Origin: a virus
DNA length: 20,858 nucleotides
Virus record (IMG/VR): IMGVR_UViG_3300032050_000981
Coordinates: 1 to 20,858 of that record
Direction: 5' to 3' (one strand)
Of this stretch, positions 1 through 7,134 are shown one piece after another. Within the stretch, counting starts at the first letter, position 1, and each line of letters opens with the position of its first letter. The notes beneath the pieces were generated by a model. It saw nothing but the letters and a program-made list of their open reading frames with translations. It had not been told where the DNA came from and ran no database searches. The translations under genes and the position numbers were made by a program.

Positions 1-837
1 ATCTATAAGTTCTTTTGTGGTGGTGACCTTCTTGACCGGTCCAAACAGACCTTCGAGCACCAACTTATGAGTCTGGGCACCATCAAGAGTACCTGTAAAT
101 CCAAATCTGTATTGGCAATCTACCAACTTCTCCATGATAGAAGTCAACGATTTGGCTTTAAAGAGATGTGCTTCGTCGCCGATGACTACATCAAACCTAT
201 CAAACCAAGATTTAGGCATCTTGTAGATAGACTGCCATGTAGTGATGGTTATTGGTTTGTCTACGTCCTTTTCTTCTCCTGAATAGATCCTATGACAATG
301 CTTTTCAGAGTCATATCCATAAGATTGGAAGTCAGTATACATCTGATGGACAAGAGAAGTAGTAGGAACGATAAGAAGAGTACGAGCACTAAACCATCTG
401 CTGATCAGATAGATGATGAATGATTTACCAGATGCAGTGGGAGACAAGAGGACAGCTCGACGATTGCGAACTGCATAAACAAATGCGTCTACTTGATAGT
501 CTCTTGGTTGAAATGGGAGAGCAAGAGATGAGATGAAGTCTTGTGCTTCTTTGAGAGAGAACTCATCAGCACTGAAGTCGGTTAGGTACTCTATTTGATA
601 TTCACGTTCTTCACAGAACTTCTCGAGATACCCGTTTAGTCCTCCATATAACACTTGGCCACGCACATTAAATATGTGCACATCTCCATTCCACATACCA
701 GACCTATACTGAGGCATAAACTGGTAACCAGGAACTTTGAAAGTGAAAAACGAATCGATCTCCTTGGCCAACCAAGGTTCACAATGGATTCTGTTGTATA
801 CTTCATTTAGTTTCTCTACGCGTACTACATCCATCAT
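1..837 (-). CDS. uvsW: UvsW-like superfamily 2 DNA helicase, N-terminal part (cut by window edge)
   Basis: The gene runs off the left edge, so only the first 279 residues are present (T4 UvsW is about 500). In T4, UvsW is a 3'-5' helicase that unwinds R-loops and branched recombination and fork intermediates, and drives the switch from origin-dependent to recombination-dependent replication. The translation shows an N-terminal substrate-binding region with the family pattern PQYRSGMWNGDV near residues 42-53. A Walker A motif, SPTASGKS, is at 132-139, and a DEAH box, GDEAH, is at 220-224. The motif III-like segment GFTGTL is near 246-251. The start ATG at 837 overlaps the uvsY stop as ATGA, and a second ATG follows immediately at 834, so either may be used. 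The overlap implies translational coupling with uvsY. Identification by family motifs and by neighbourhood is strong. Confidence 0.93.
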   Translation of the reverse strand, partial: MMDVVRVEKLNEVYNRIHCEPWLAKEIDSFFTFKVPGYQFMPQYRSGMWNGDVHIFNVRGQVLYGGLNGYLEKFCEEREYQIEYLTDFSADEFSLKEAQDFISSLALPFQPRDYQVDAFVYAVRNRRAVLLSPTASGKSFIIYLISRWFSARTLLIVPTTSLVHQMYTDFQSYGYDSEKHCHRIYSGEEKDVDKPITITTWQSIYKMPKSWFDRFDVVIGDEAHLFKAKSLTSIMEKLVDCQYRFGFTGTLDGAQTHKLVLEGLFGPVKKVTTTKELID

Positions 838-1268
838 ACACCATTCATAAATTTAGCCCAATCAATCGCATTCTTTATCTGGTAATTACGGTTATTCAAA
901 GCTTTGATGATGTTCTCAAGCAGATTGATCTTTTCTTTCTGGTACTCGATCTTAAGCTGAGAGTTATGAATATCTGTATCACCTTCTAAGTATATATTCA
1001 GATCAGTTTTTAGCACTTTGAGAGTAAAAGGATTCCATCCGTTCTCTTTCAGTTCTTCTTGGCTAAGCGTGCCATTATAGTATTCATGCTTAGTCTTATA
1101 TAAGACCTTGTATTGGTATTCAAGTTTCTTAAGTAGAAGCCTTTCCTCAGAGTACATCTTAAAGTAGGTCGAATGATACTGAGCTATCTTTAGACTTTCT
1201 TCGCCTAGTTCAGATCTATCAATCTGACTATCTTTTTCCCAAAGAGATTGAATCTCTTCTAATTTCAT
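834..1268 (-). CDS. uvsY: UvsY-like recombination mediator
   Basis: This 144-residue protein matches the size of T4 UvsY (137) and has its general pattern. It is highly charged and helical, starts MKLEEIQ, has a central lysine/tyrosine-rich segment (YKTKHEYYNG, near 56-65), and ends with a helix NYQIKNAIDWAKF. UvsY loads the UvsX recombinase onto gp32-coated single-stranded DNA during recombination-dependent replication. It lies directly upstream of uvsW with a 4-base ATGA overlap, the order I recall for marine T4-like phages; in T4 itself the two genes are separated. The ribosome binding site is weak (GGAT, 8 bases before ATG). A strong sigma70-type promoter lies about 40 bases upstream, which sets this pair apart from the late genes. 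Identity rests on length, charge pattern and context. Confidence 0.88.
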   Translation of the reverse strand: MKLEEIQSLWEKDSQIDRSELGEESLKIAQYHSTYFKMYSEERLLLKKLEYQYKVLYKTKHEYYNGTLSQEELKENGWNPFTLKVLKTDLNIYLEGDTDIHNSQLKIEYQKEKINLLENIIKALNNRNYQIKNAIDWAKFMNGV

Positions 1269-1306
1269 GATTAAATCCTATATCAATATTATTCAGGATA
1301 CCATAG

Positions 1307-1335
1307 ATTATACTACAGTAGAATTAAATTGTAAA
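1307..1335 (-). promoter_or_regulatory. sigma70-type promoter for uvsY-uvsW
   Basis: Read on the minus strand, a -35 hexamer TTTACA (1335-1330, 5 of 6 matches to TTGACA) is followed by a 17-base spacer and a perfect -10 TATAAT (1312-1307). It lies in the 70-base gap after the gp3-like gene and points at uvsY. Transcription would begin near 1300, giving a leader of about 30 bases. No late-promoter octamer is present in this gap. Confidence 0.8.
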
Positions 1336-1338
1336 TGC

Positions 1339-1875
1339 CTAGACAGCAGAAATAGTGTAGCGAAGGTAAGAAAAGGTTGCGGTGGCTTCCACAGAGATTA
1401 CATCAGACATCTTTGTATCGAATGAAAAGCCAGATAGATTGATAGGAGCTAAGTCAAAGAAATGCACTTGCACGATAGGATTCATTACGGAATTCATGAT
1501 AAAAAGCGTACCATCTGATTTTATTTGACCCGGTTTGTTGAATCGATTTGAGTTTGTAGAGTCAGGACCAGTACCTATATATTGATCAAATTTTTCTGGG
1601 AAACCCAGGCCAATCATCCAGTTATGAAGTTCAAGATAATTAGACATGTCTTCATCGACCCGAAAGGTTACTTGTAACTTTTCAAAAGTTAATTGCTCAC
1701 CAGAAAATGGAATATTAACAAAAGGAGTTTGCACCACAGCTTCAGGCAAACTTATTCCAGGTAAATTCACGGATTGTACGAACCAATTCATATTAGGAGT
1801 TTTCTTAATTAAGAATTTGAATCCTAATGGTGAAAGAAAGTTCTTGTTTGAAGGTTGATTATCTACGGCTGACAT
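1339..1875 (-). CDS. Tail-tube-fold protein, candidate gp3-like tail terminator/completion protein
   Basis: This 178-residue protein is beta-rich and resembles the gp19 tail-tube family in its pattern. Residues about 16-50 (SPLGFKFLIKKTPNMNWFVQ and the following VNLPGISLPEA) look like the first tube strands and the loop after them. The segment LTFEKLQVTFRVDEDM (near 62-77) matches the central hairpin, and the C-terminus ends with a long strand pair. It is similar in size to T4 gp3 (176), which caps the tail tube and binds gp15. My recollection is that marine T4-like phages carry gene 3 directly after gene 23, which fits here. Alternatives are a baseplate-proximal tube initiator (gp54/gp48-like) or a generic virion protein. 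It has its own late promoter and a strong AAGGAG site 5 bases before ATG, and is separated from gp23 by two terminators. The gp3 name is inference. Confidence 0.7.
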   Translation of the reverse strand: MSAVDNQPSNKNFLSPLGFKFLIKKTPNMNWFVQSVNLPGISLPEAVVQTPFVNIPFSGEQLTFEKLQVTFRVDEDMSNYLELHNWMIGLGFPEKFDQYIGTGPDSTNSNRFNKPGQIKSDGTLFIMNSVMNPIVQVHFFDLAPINLSGFSFDTKMSDVISVEATATFSYLRYTISAV

Positions 1876-1892
1876 AAGATCTCCTTTTTCAT

Positions 1893-1900
1893 TATTTATG
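1893..1900 (-). promoter_or_regulatory. T4-type late promoter (CATAAATA) for the gp3-like gene
   Basis: The octamer CATAAATA on the minus strand lies 18 bases upstream of the ATG at 1875. It immediately follows the U-tract of the terminator at 1902-1930. It fits the NATAAATA variant of the T4 late promoter (TATAAATA) that is recognised by the gp55 sigma factor family. Confidence 0.65.
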
Positions 1901-1901
1901 C

Positions 1902-1930
1902 AAAAAAATAGGAGAGCGGGGCTCTCCTAT
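1902..1930 (-). terminator. Intrinsic terminator (second of two after gp23)
   Basis: A perfect 10-bp stem (arms 1908-1917 and 1921-1930) encloses a 3-base loop. On the minus strand it is followed by a run of seven T residues. This is a textbook rho-independent terminator for transcripts coming from gp23, and it lies just before the promoter of the gp3-like gene. Confidence 0.9.
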
Positions 1931-1955
1931 AATTTTAAGTCTTTATTCTTATTCT

Positions 1956-1987
1956 AAGAAAAGAGGGGACATTGCGTCCCCTCTTTT
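1956..1987 (-). terminator. Intrinsic terminator (first after gp23), possibly bidirectional
   Basis: A perfect 12-bp stem (arms 1959-1970 and 1976-1987) has a 5-base loop. The GC core is flanked by A/T runs on both sides, so T-tracts follow the hairpin in either direction. It starts 17 bases after the gp23 stop codon. Confidence 0.88.
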
Positions 1988-2004
1988 TGACTATCTCGTC
2001 TCAA

Positions 2005-3360
2005 TTACATGATGTTATTGACGAGAATACGACGATAGTATAGGTTTGTATCCTGTACTAGGCGACCGCTGTTTGCAGGAGTTGTGGCGTTGCCAGCTTC
2101 TGCAAATGGGTTGGCTACCATGCCGTAGCGTGTCTTGAAGCCAATCTTTGGCTGGAAGCTATTCTGATCGACTGCACGAACCATCTGGAGTGGAACGTAT
2201 GGGCAATAGAATAGACCGGCATCGAATGGGCTGGAACCCTTATAACCAGTTGTTAGATAGTTACCAGTTGTATATGGGTCGATGTATACACGAATACGAC
2301 CATTGAGTACACCAGCGAAGGTGTTACCTGTATCGTCAACGTTTAGGTTGTTGCTGTTTAGAGCAGGAGCGTAATCAAGAACACCAGCCATCTGAAGAGC
2401 AGAAGCTACGTCGCTTGAGCAGATGAGGATGTTGCCCTTGCCACGACGTGTGTCTTTGGCAATTTGGTTACATTCACGTTCAACCTGGAACATTAGGCCC
2501 TTGAACTTTTCAACTGACCAACGGCCGTTGGAGTCTGTATCAAGGTCGAATACACCGGCTGTGGTTGTACCAGTATTGGCACCGCGTACAGCTGTAATGT
2601 TGATTGTGCGGATTACTTCACGATTGATTTCAGCTAGAATTTCGGCGGAAAGAATATTGGATAGTTCTGTTTCAGCATCTAGACCATGAATAGCCTTAAG
2701 ATCCTGAGCGAGTTCCATTGAGTATTCAGCCTTTAGAGCGCGGCTTAGAGCAGTTACTGTTACCTTCTCGATGCTGAATGCCATTTCAGGAATTGCAGGA
2801 TGAGAAGTAGTACCTAGAGCTTCGGCGTTGGCTAGTGGTAGACCAATACCCATATTGTAAAGGGCATTACTAACGTTGCTGTTAGCAGAAGGAACTGTAC
2901 CGACTTGACCGTTACCGAAGGCAGCTGTGTTAGGTACTCTTGGTGAAGAGAATGAAGTATTCGCTTCGTTATAAAGTGCTTCTGCACTGGTCTGATCTGT
3001 GTAGCGAGCGCGCATTGCAAAGATTAGACCTGTTGGGCCAGTCATTGGCTGTACACCGCAGATGTCATAAGCAATGAGGTTAGGCATTGAACGACGAACG
3101 AGTGAAATCAAGACTGGGTCAAATGTATCAATTGCACCATCAGATGCAGTTGAAGATGAAGCGCCCATTGAGTTTGTTGGAGCAGCTTCGCCAAGAAGAT
3201 GCTGATAACCAAGCTGACGACCAGCTTCCCGTAGAGCGTTCTCTGTGTTTTCTAGAATGACTGCCGTAACTGCACGACGATGTGTGTCGGCAATCTTTGG
3301 TAGGTCAGGATGCTGTAGGACTGGGGCCCACTTTCTTTGTGCTTCTTCAGTTAGAATCAT
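2005..3360 (-). CDS. gp23: gp23 major capsid protein precursor
   Basis: Major head shell protein of T4-like phages, which forms the hexamers of the icosahedral capsid and is cut by the prohead protease on maturation. The start is set at the ATG at 3360, giving 451 residues, because AAGGAG lies 7 bases upstream. A longer reading from TTG at 3381 adds 7 residues but has no Shine-Dalgarno site. The N-terminus (MILTEEAQRKWAPVLQHPDL) is typical of the family. A [LI]-x-E cleavage site, L56-G57-E58 then A59, would remove a delta peptide of about 58 residues, similar to the 65 in T4. The region FDPVLISLVRRSMPNLIAYD, then GVQPMTGPTGLIFAMR, is strongly family-like. It is shorter than T4 gp23 (521). It has the clearest late promoter in the window and two terminators behind it, consistent with very high expression. 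Confidence 0.97.
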   Translation of the reverse strand: MILTEEAQRKWAPVLQHPDLPKIADTHRRAVTAVILENTENALREAGRQLGYQHLLGEAAPTNSMGASSSTASDGAIDTFDPVLISLVRRSMPNLIAYDICGVQPMTGPTGLIFAMRARYTDQTSAEALYNEANTSFSSPRVPNTAAFGNGQVGTVPSANSNVSNALYNMGIGLPLANAEALGTTSHPAIPEMAFSIEKVTVTALSRALKAEYSMELAQDLKAIHGLDAETELSNILSAEILAEINREVIRTINITAVRGANTGTTTAGVFDLDTDSNGRWSVEKFKGLMFQVERECNQIAKDTRRGKGNILICSSDVASALQMAGVLDYAPALNSNNLNVDDTGNTFAGVLNGRIRVYIDPYTTGNYLTTGYKGSSPFDAGLFYCPYVPLQMVRAVDQNSFQPKIGFKTRYGMVANPFAEAGNATTPANSGRLVQDTNLYYRRILVNNIM

Positions 3361-3402
3361 TGGTTTCTCCTTTGTTAGCAATCAATTATCTTGCTATTTT
3401 AC

Positions 3403-3410
3403 TATTTATA
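3403..3410 (-). promoter_or_regulatory. T4-type late promoter (TATAAATA) for gp23
   Basis: A perfect TATAAATA on the minus strand, 42 bases upstream of the gp23 ATG and just beyond the end of gp22. Initiation about 6 bases downstream gives a leader of roughly 37 bases that contains the AAGGAG site. Confidence 0.85.
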
Positions 3411-3423
3411 AAACGAATGTTTT

Positions 3424-4446
3424 TTACTTAACAGTGTTTCTGCTAATGGCTTTCATATAGTGGGCCATAGGACCTCTTGTTACCGGCATTTCTTCTTCAC
3501 CTTCAAAAGATTCTTCAAGAAGACCCGAGGTTCTCTTCTCTGCCTTAGCAGTGCCGAAGTAATTCTCTTTGATGATCTGAAGCTTTTTCTTATAGTTAGA
3601 AAGATCGTCGTACTCTACACCTTCCGTTAGCTTCTTGAACTTCTCAACCTGAGTAGCTACTAGGCCTTCTGAGATTTCGTTGAAAACTTCTTCAGTGTTC
3701 ATTTCGTTGATTGAAGCAGCAAGTTCGATATTTTCGTTAACAGCTTCGTTCAACTGATCTTCGAGTTCTTGTACGCGAGCAGATAGCTCTTCTACGACGT
3801 CAAATCTTTCGTTAGGAACGTCAATATAGTGCTCGGCAAATAGATTCTTTAGGCCTTCAATAAATTCTTCTGTGATTTCTGACTTAAGTGCAGATTCAAC
3901 AGCAATTTCATTGGTTTCCATCCACTGTTCTGTAACATAGTTTAGATATTCGTCAAGCTTAGCAGCAAGACCTTCTAGATCCTGAATTGACTGCTCTTCG
4001 ATTTCTTCGAGCTTGGCATTAAGTGCAGCTTCATATTCTTCTTCTAGAGCAGCGACGATTTCAACAACGCGCTCGCTAACTGCGGCTTCGAAGATCGTGC
4101 CGGCTTTTTCTTTGAATTCTTCAGAGAGATCTTCTCCGTCGAACATTACGTCGATGTGTTCTTTCATACCCGTTCCTTTAGTGGCAACAGAAGCTCTGTT
4201 CTTGGCAGAAGCATCGCCTGTTGGCTTTGTATTGGTTTCTGCATCTGTGTCTTCTACACCAGGATTGTTAGGATCTACGATCTTAACTGGAGCAAGATCG
4301 CCCTGAGCTTTACTATTGCCGGGGGCCTTAGCACGAACGCCGGTTGGTTCTGCGACCTTAGAAGTGCCAGTGGCGCCGCCACCGACTTCTACAGCTTCGT
4401 CTAACTCAACGTCTTTCATCTTTCTAATCGTTTCTGTAAGATTCAT
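3424..4446 (-). CDS. gp22: gp22 main prohead scaffold (core) protein
   Basis: 340 residues, very rich in Glu, Ala and Leu, with long predicted coiled-coil segments (about residues 120-250). This is the character of the T4-family internal scaffold, which fills the prohead and is degraded by gp21 during maturation. Protease-type [LI]-x-E sites recur, for example L15-D16-E17 before A18, IFE near 118-120 and several LEE triplets. The C-terminus (RGPMAHYMKAISRNTVK) has the conserved short basic tail of the family. Residues about 20-90 are a low-complexity Gly/Pro/Ala/Thr linker. At 340 residues it is longer than T4 gp22 (269), mostly because of this linker. It lies between the protease and capsid genes, has an AAGGAG site 9 bases before ATG, and carries an upstream late-promoter motif. 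Confidence 0.93.
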   Translation of the reverse strand: MNLTETIRKMKDVELDEAVEVGGGATGTSKVAEPTGVRAKAPGNSKAQGDLAPVKIVDPNNPGVEDTDAETNTKPTGDASAKNRASVATKGTGMKEHIDVMFDGEDLSEEFKEKAGTIFEAAVSERVVEIVAALEEEYEAALNAKLEEIEEQSIQDLEGLAAKLDEYLNYVTEQWMETNEIAVESALKSEITEEFIEGLKNLFAEHYIDVPNERFDVVEELSARVQELEDQLNEAVNENIELAASINEMNTEEVFNEISEGLVATQVEKFKKLTEGVEYDDLSNYKKKLQIIKENYFGTAKAEKRTSGLLEESFEGEEEMPVTRGPMAHYMKAISRNTVK

Positions 4447-4478
4447 CTAGAAACTCCTTCTAAAAATTATGTTTGATA

Positions 4479-4486
4479 TATTTATT
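4479..4486 (-). promoter_or_regulatory. T4-type late promoter (AATAAATA) for gp22
   Basis: The octamer AATAAATA on the minus strand lies in the 45-base gap between gp21 and gp22, 33 bases before the gp22 ATG. It fits the NATAAATA pattern and leaves room for a leader with the AAGGAG site. Confidence 0.6.
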
Positions 4487-4491
4487 AAAAC

Positions 4492-5151
4492 TTATTTTTT
4501 AACCAATTCGTTGAGAAAGCTAGCAAATACACTTAGCTTTGCTTCATCGAGATTCTTTGATGAAGTTCTTTTAATCGTTTTCTTCATCTCTTCAAGCTTT
4601 TGTGCTTTAAGAAGACCGTTATCCCATACCCATTCTACACCTTCCATGATGCCACGAACGAATGCATCTGGAGCAGAAGGATCGGCCACGATATCGGCAG
4701 CTGTAGCTAGATGAAAGTCATCTTGTACTTCCATAAAGCCTTGCTTATTTTCTTTGATAGAACCCATACCGCGAGTAGATACGCCTAAAGAAGCTCCTTC
4801 ATCCATAAGATTCTTCACAATATTACCCATAGGAGTATCCATGATCTTAGCACGACCATAGAAATTGTTTCCATCTTGACGAAGTTCTTTGATCATATGA
4901 GATACACGATCAAGATTGATTGATGGACCTTGAGGATGACCTAATTCTCCGTATGCACGATTCTGTTGAACCGATTCCTTCATATAGCGTTCTGCTTCTT
5001 TCTGAAGGATCGACACTGGGTACATACGACCATTACGATTCTGAATATTACCTTGCATGAAGATGCCTTCGATAAAGTAATCTTTCTTTCCAGATTCTTT
5101 GGCTTCTGTAACGTAACGGACATTTTCCATTTGTTCGCAGATTAATTTCAT
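4492..5151 (-). CDS. gp21: gp21 prohead core serine protease
   Basis: 219 residues, against 212 in T4. This herpesvirus-assemblin-like serine protease sits inside the prohead. It cuts scaffold and capsid precursors at [LI]-x-E sites, then degrades itself. Visible motifs are NRNGRMYP near 38-45, the histidine motif GELGHPQG (His72), the serine motif LGVSTRGMGS (Ser125), and an Asp-containing segment ADIVADPSAPDAF (152-164). Together they give a plausible catalytic set. A self-cleavage-type site, L201-D202-E203 before A204, lies near the C-terminus. It is flanked by a small unknown gene upstream and the main scaffold downstream, as expected for the head module. No obvious Shine-Dalgarno site is better than AAGGA, 9 bases before the ATG. 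Confidence 0.95.
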   Translation of the reverse strand: MKLICEQMENVRYVTEAKESGKKDYFIEGIFMQGNIQNRNGRMYPVSILQKEAERYMKESVQQNRAYGELGHPQGPSINLDRVSHMIKELRQDGNNFYGRAKIMDTPMGNIVKNLMDEGASLGVSTRGMGSIKENKQGFMEVQDDFHLATAADIVADPSAPDAFVRGIMEGVEWVWDNGLLKAQKLEEMKKTIKRTSSKNLDEAKLSVFASFLNELVKK

Positions 5152-5166
5152 TTGATGAATCCTTGC

Positions 5167-5580
5167 TTATCGATCTACAGTTGGTGTTTTTTGAAATTCA
5201 ATCATCAAATAACCAGTAGTGCTATTGATTAAACCGACCGAGCAATTAGCGGTTGTGTTTTTAATCAATGATGCACCACTGCCTGCAAAATCTATATAGC
5301 CAGTACCATCTAATACTAGTACAGTGTTGCCTGTTTGAAAACTTACATTTGCAACACTACTGTTACCTGTGCCGCGATTGACGATCCAATAAGAATTGCC
5401 GCCAATAGCTGTTGAACCCCACCAAACTTGCGTGATTGCAGCACTAGTAATAGTTTCATATACAGTACTATTACCAAACGCAATATTACTTACAGATGAA
5501 TTGCCTGCAATAACAATACAATCGTTGCCCGTTACATGAACGACCGCGGATGCACCTGATCTATTAATCATAGTTGCCAT
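5167..5580 (-). CDS. Beta-rich virion-type protein of unknown function in the head module
   Basis: 137 residues, rich in Gly, Ser, Thr, Asn and Val, with alternating short strands and no catalytic motif. An internal pattern repeats: GNSSVSNIAFGNSTV near 26-40 and GNSSVANVSFQTGNTV near 72-87. Trp pairs (VWWGS) and a closing strand (YLMIEFQK) recall small proteins I have seen in other marine T4-like phages near gp21, but I cannot name one securely. It lies between the 68-like core gene and the protease, a position with no counterpart in T4. A capsid decoration or internal head role is inference from location and composition only. The AGAGGTGA ribosome site overlaps the stop region of the upstream gene, so the two are probably translated together. 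Confidence 0.75.
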   Translation of the reverse strand: MATMINRSGASAVVHVTGNDCIVIAGNSSVSNIAFGNSTVYETITSAAITQVWWGSTAIGGNSYWIVNRGTGNSSVANVSFQTGNTVLVLDGTGYIDFAGSGASLIKNTTANCSVGLINSTTGYLMIEFQKTPTVDR

Positions 5581-5582
5581 AA

Positions 5583-6818
5583 TTAATCACCTCTCTTAGC
5601 AGAGTAATATGCGGCTAAAGCTTGTTTCATTCGTTCTTTCTTAGATTTACCAGCAAACTTAGGATCTTTTGAATGAACAAAATCTGAAATATAAGCTCCT
5701 GCGCCCATTGAAGGATTTAGGACTTCATCTACTTGAACTTCTTCTTTACGAAGCAACTTGAAGTCTTCAGCGTCTATTTTACCATTTTTATTTGCATCAA
5801 TTTTATGCTGATTGCCAACTAATGGCTTAGCTGATGGATCCTTAACTCCATAATTCTTTAGACGATTAAAAAGCTTTTCAGTTGGGCTCTTTTTTCTTCT
5901 TGCTTCATAAATGTGTTCAACTGATTCTTTATTATGTTTATAAGCTGGGCCGGAAGTTGGTTTATAATATTTTTTAAGCTCGGCTTTACTTTTTTCATTT
6001 TCTTGACGATTTACATTATTAAGATTTGTTTGAGCATGCAATCTTGCATAACGAACTGCTTCCTTGCCATGATTTTTTTGTATTCGTGTAAGTACATGTC
6101 TGGCTTCATCTTCATGGGCTTCAGGATATTGCGAATCACGAGACTTTACTATGTGATCAGAATACTTATCTACAAGCTTATCTAGTTCAGGATTATGTTC
6201 TTCTTTTTGAACTTTATTAGCAGCAGTTTTAATCATCTTAATGCGTTTAACATATGCTTGACCAGCTCTATCTGGATCGCCATGTTTAGCGATCATATCC
6301 ATAGCATCTGCTTTTGATGGTGCAGAAACTCCAGCTTTTTGTAGATGACGAAGAAATCTAAAATGAGATGCGTGTGAATCTTCATTAACTTCTTCTATTT
6401 CTTCGTTCTTAGCGGCATATCGCTTTTTTATTCTTGCCATTTCACGTTCAGTAGCTGCTCTACGTTCTGGTGACATTCCTTGTGATTTATGTGGAGTTAA
6501 ACCGGGTGTTAGTGTAGATGGCTTATAATCTGGATCTGAACGTAGATAGCTAGTGTTATCTCTTCTATATCCTTCATAAACCTTTTCATCTTCATCTGGG
6601 TTATATCCGTGACGCTCTTTGGCGCGCTCAAGAGTCTTTACATTTGTAGCATTAAAGACATCGTCTTTATTGCCATTGCGATCATCTGTTTTTTGAACTA
6701 CATGCTTTTTCTTGAAGCGAAGTTCATCAGTGCTCTTAGGAGCATAACCATCTTTTGTATCTGGCTTTTCTAAAGCTTTCTTTTTGGCTCTATCTAAAAG
6801 TTCAGTTAGATTAATCAT
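5583..6818 (-). CDS. Prohead core/scaffold-associated protein (gp68-position) with an EF-hand-like loop
   Basis: 411 residues, very rich in Lys, Arg, Glu and Asp and mostly helical, without membrane segments. It occupies the position of T4 gene 68 (prohead core, 141 residues) but is almost three times as long, and homology cannot be shown by eye. A calcium-loop pattern, DANKNGKIDAEDF at 341-353, places D341, N343, N345, G346, I348, D349 and D352 where an EF-hand or dockerin loop requires them. A candidate gp21 cleavage site, I303-Y304-E305 before A306, lies upstream of the loop. The C-terminal tail (residues about 380-411) is strongly basic. The ATG overlaps the end of gp67 by 8 bases (ATGATTAA), implying coupled translation. 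The best guess is an internal head protein that is processed on maturation. Confidence 0.75.
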   Translation of the reverse strand: MINLTELLDRAKKKALEKPDTKDGYAPKSTDELRFKKKHVVQKTDDRNGNKDDVFNATNVKTLERAKERHGYNPDEDEKVYEGYRRDNTSYLRSDPDYKPSTLTPGLTPHKSQGMSPERRAATEREMARIKKRYAAKNEEIEEVNEDSHASHFRFLRHLQKAGVSAPSKADAMDMIAKHGDPDRAGQAYVKRIKMIKTAANKVQKEEHNPELDKLVDKYSDHIVKSRDSQYPEAHEDEARHVLTRIQKNHGKEAVRYARLHAQTNLNNVNRQENEKSKAELKKYYKPTSGPAYKHNKESVEHIYEARRKKSPTEKLFNRLKNYGVKDPSAKPLVGNQHKIDANKNGKIDAEDFKLLRKEEVQVDEVLNPSMGAGAYISDFVHSKDPKFAGKSKKERMKQALAAYYSAKRGD

Positions 6819-7122
6819 CTGATTCTCCGTCTTCTTGTTCTTCTGTGTCTTCGTCTTCTAATTCGATTTCTTCTGTATCGAGTTCTTCGACATCGATATC
6901 CATATCATCTAATGCCTGTTGTAGTTCATCTTCATCATATTCTTCGTCATCTTCAGTTTCGTCAGCAGGATCATTAAACATACGTTGAGCAACTTCTTGC
7001 TTTTTAGCAGCTAAAGCATCAACAGCGCGCTGACTCAATAGCTTATCTAAAGAAGCAGCAAAATCGATAGGTTGATTTTCATTTGCATATTTAACTAGAT
7101 CAAATACTTCTACATCAGCCAT
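6811..7122 (-). CDS. gp67: gp67-like prohead core protein
   Basis: 103 residues. The N-terminal half is helical (SLDKLLSQRAVDALAAKKQE), followed by an extremely acidic tail of Asp and Glu from about residue 52 to the end. T4 gp67 (80 residues) has the same design, a short helical head with LFAEAMAARTIDLIKEEK-like character and a poly-acidic tail. It is a minor prohead core protein that affects head shape and portal-vertex initiation. It lies directly after the portal gene, as in T4, and overlaps the next gene by 8 bases. An AAGGAA site precedes the ATG, and two late-promoter octamers lie just upstream. Identification rests on architecture and position. Confidence 0.85.
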   Translation of the reverse strand: MADVEVFDLVKYANENQPIDFAASLDKLLSQRAVDALAAKKQEVAQRMFNDPADETEDDEEYDEDELQQALDDMDIDVEELDTEEIELEDEDTEEQEDGESDD

Positions 7123-7134
7123 ACTTAATTCCTT

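Noticed and set aside
67-282. Plus-strand 71-residue frame over uvsW
   Set aside because: It is antisense to the conserved helicase motifs and has no promoter or ribosome site.
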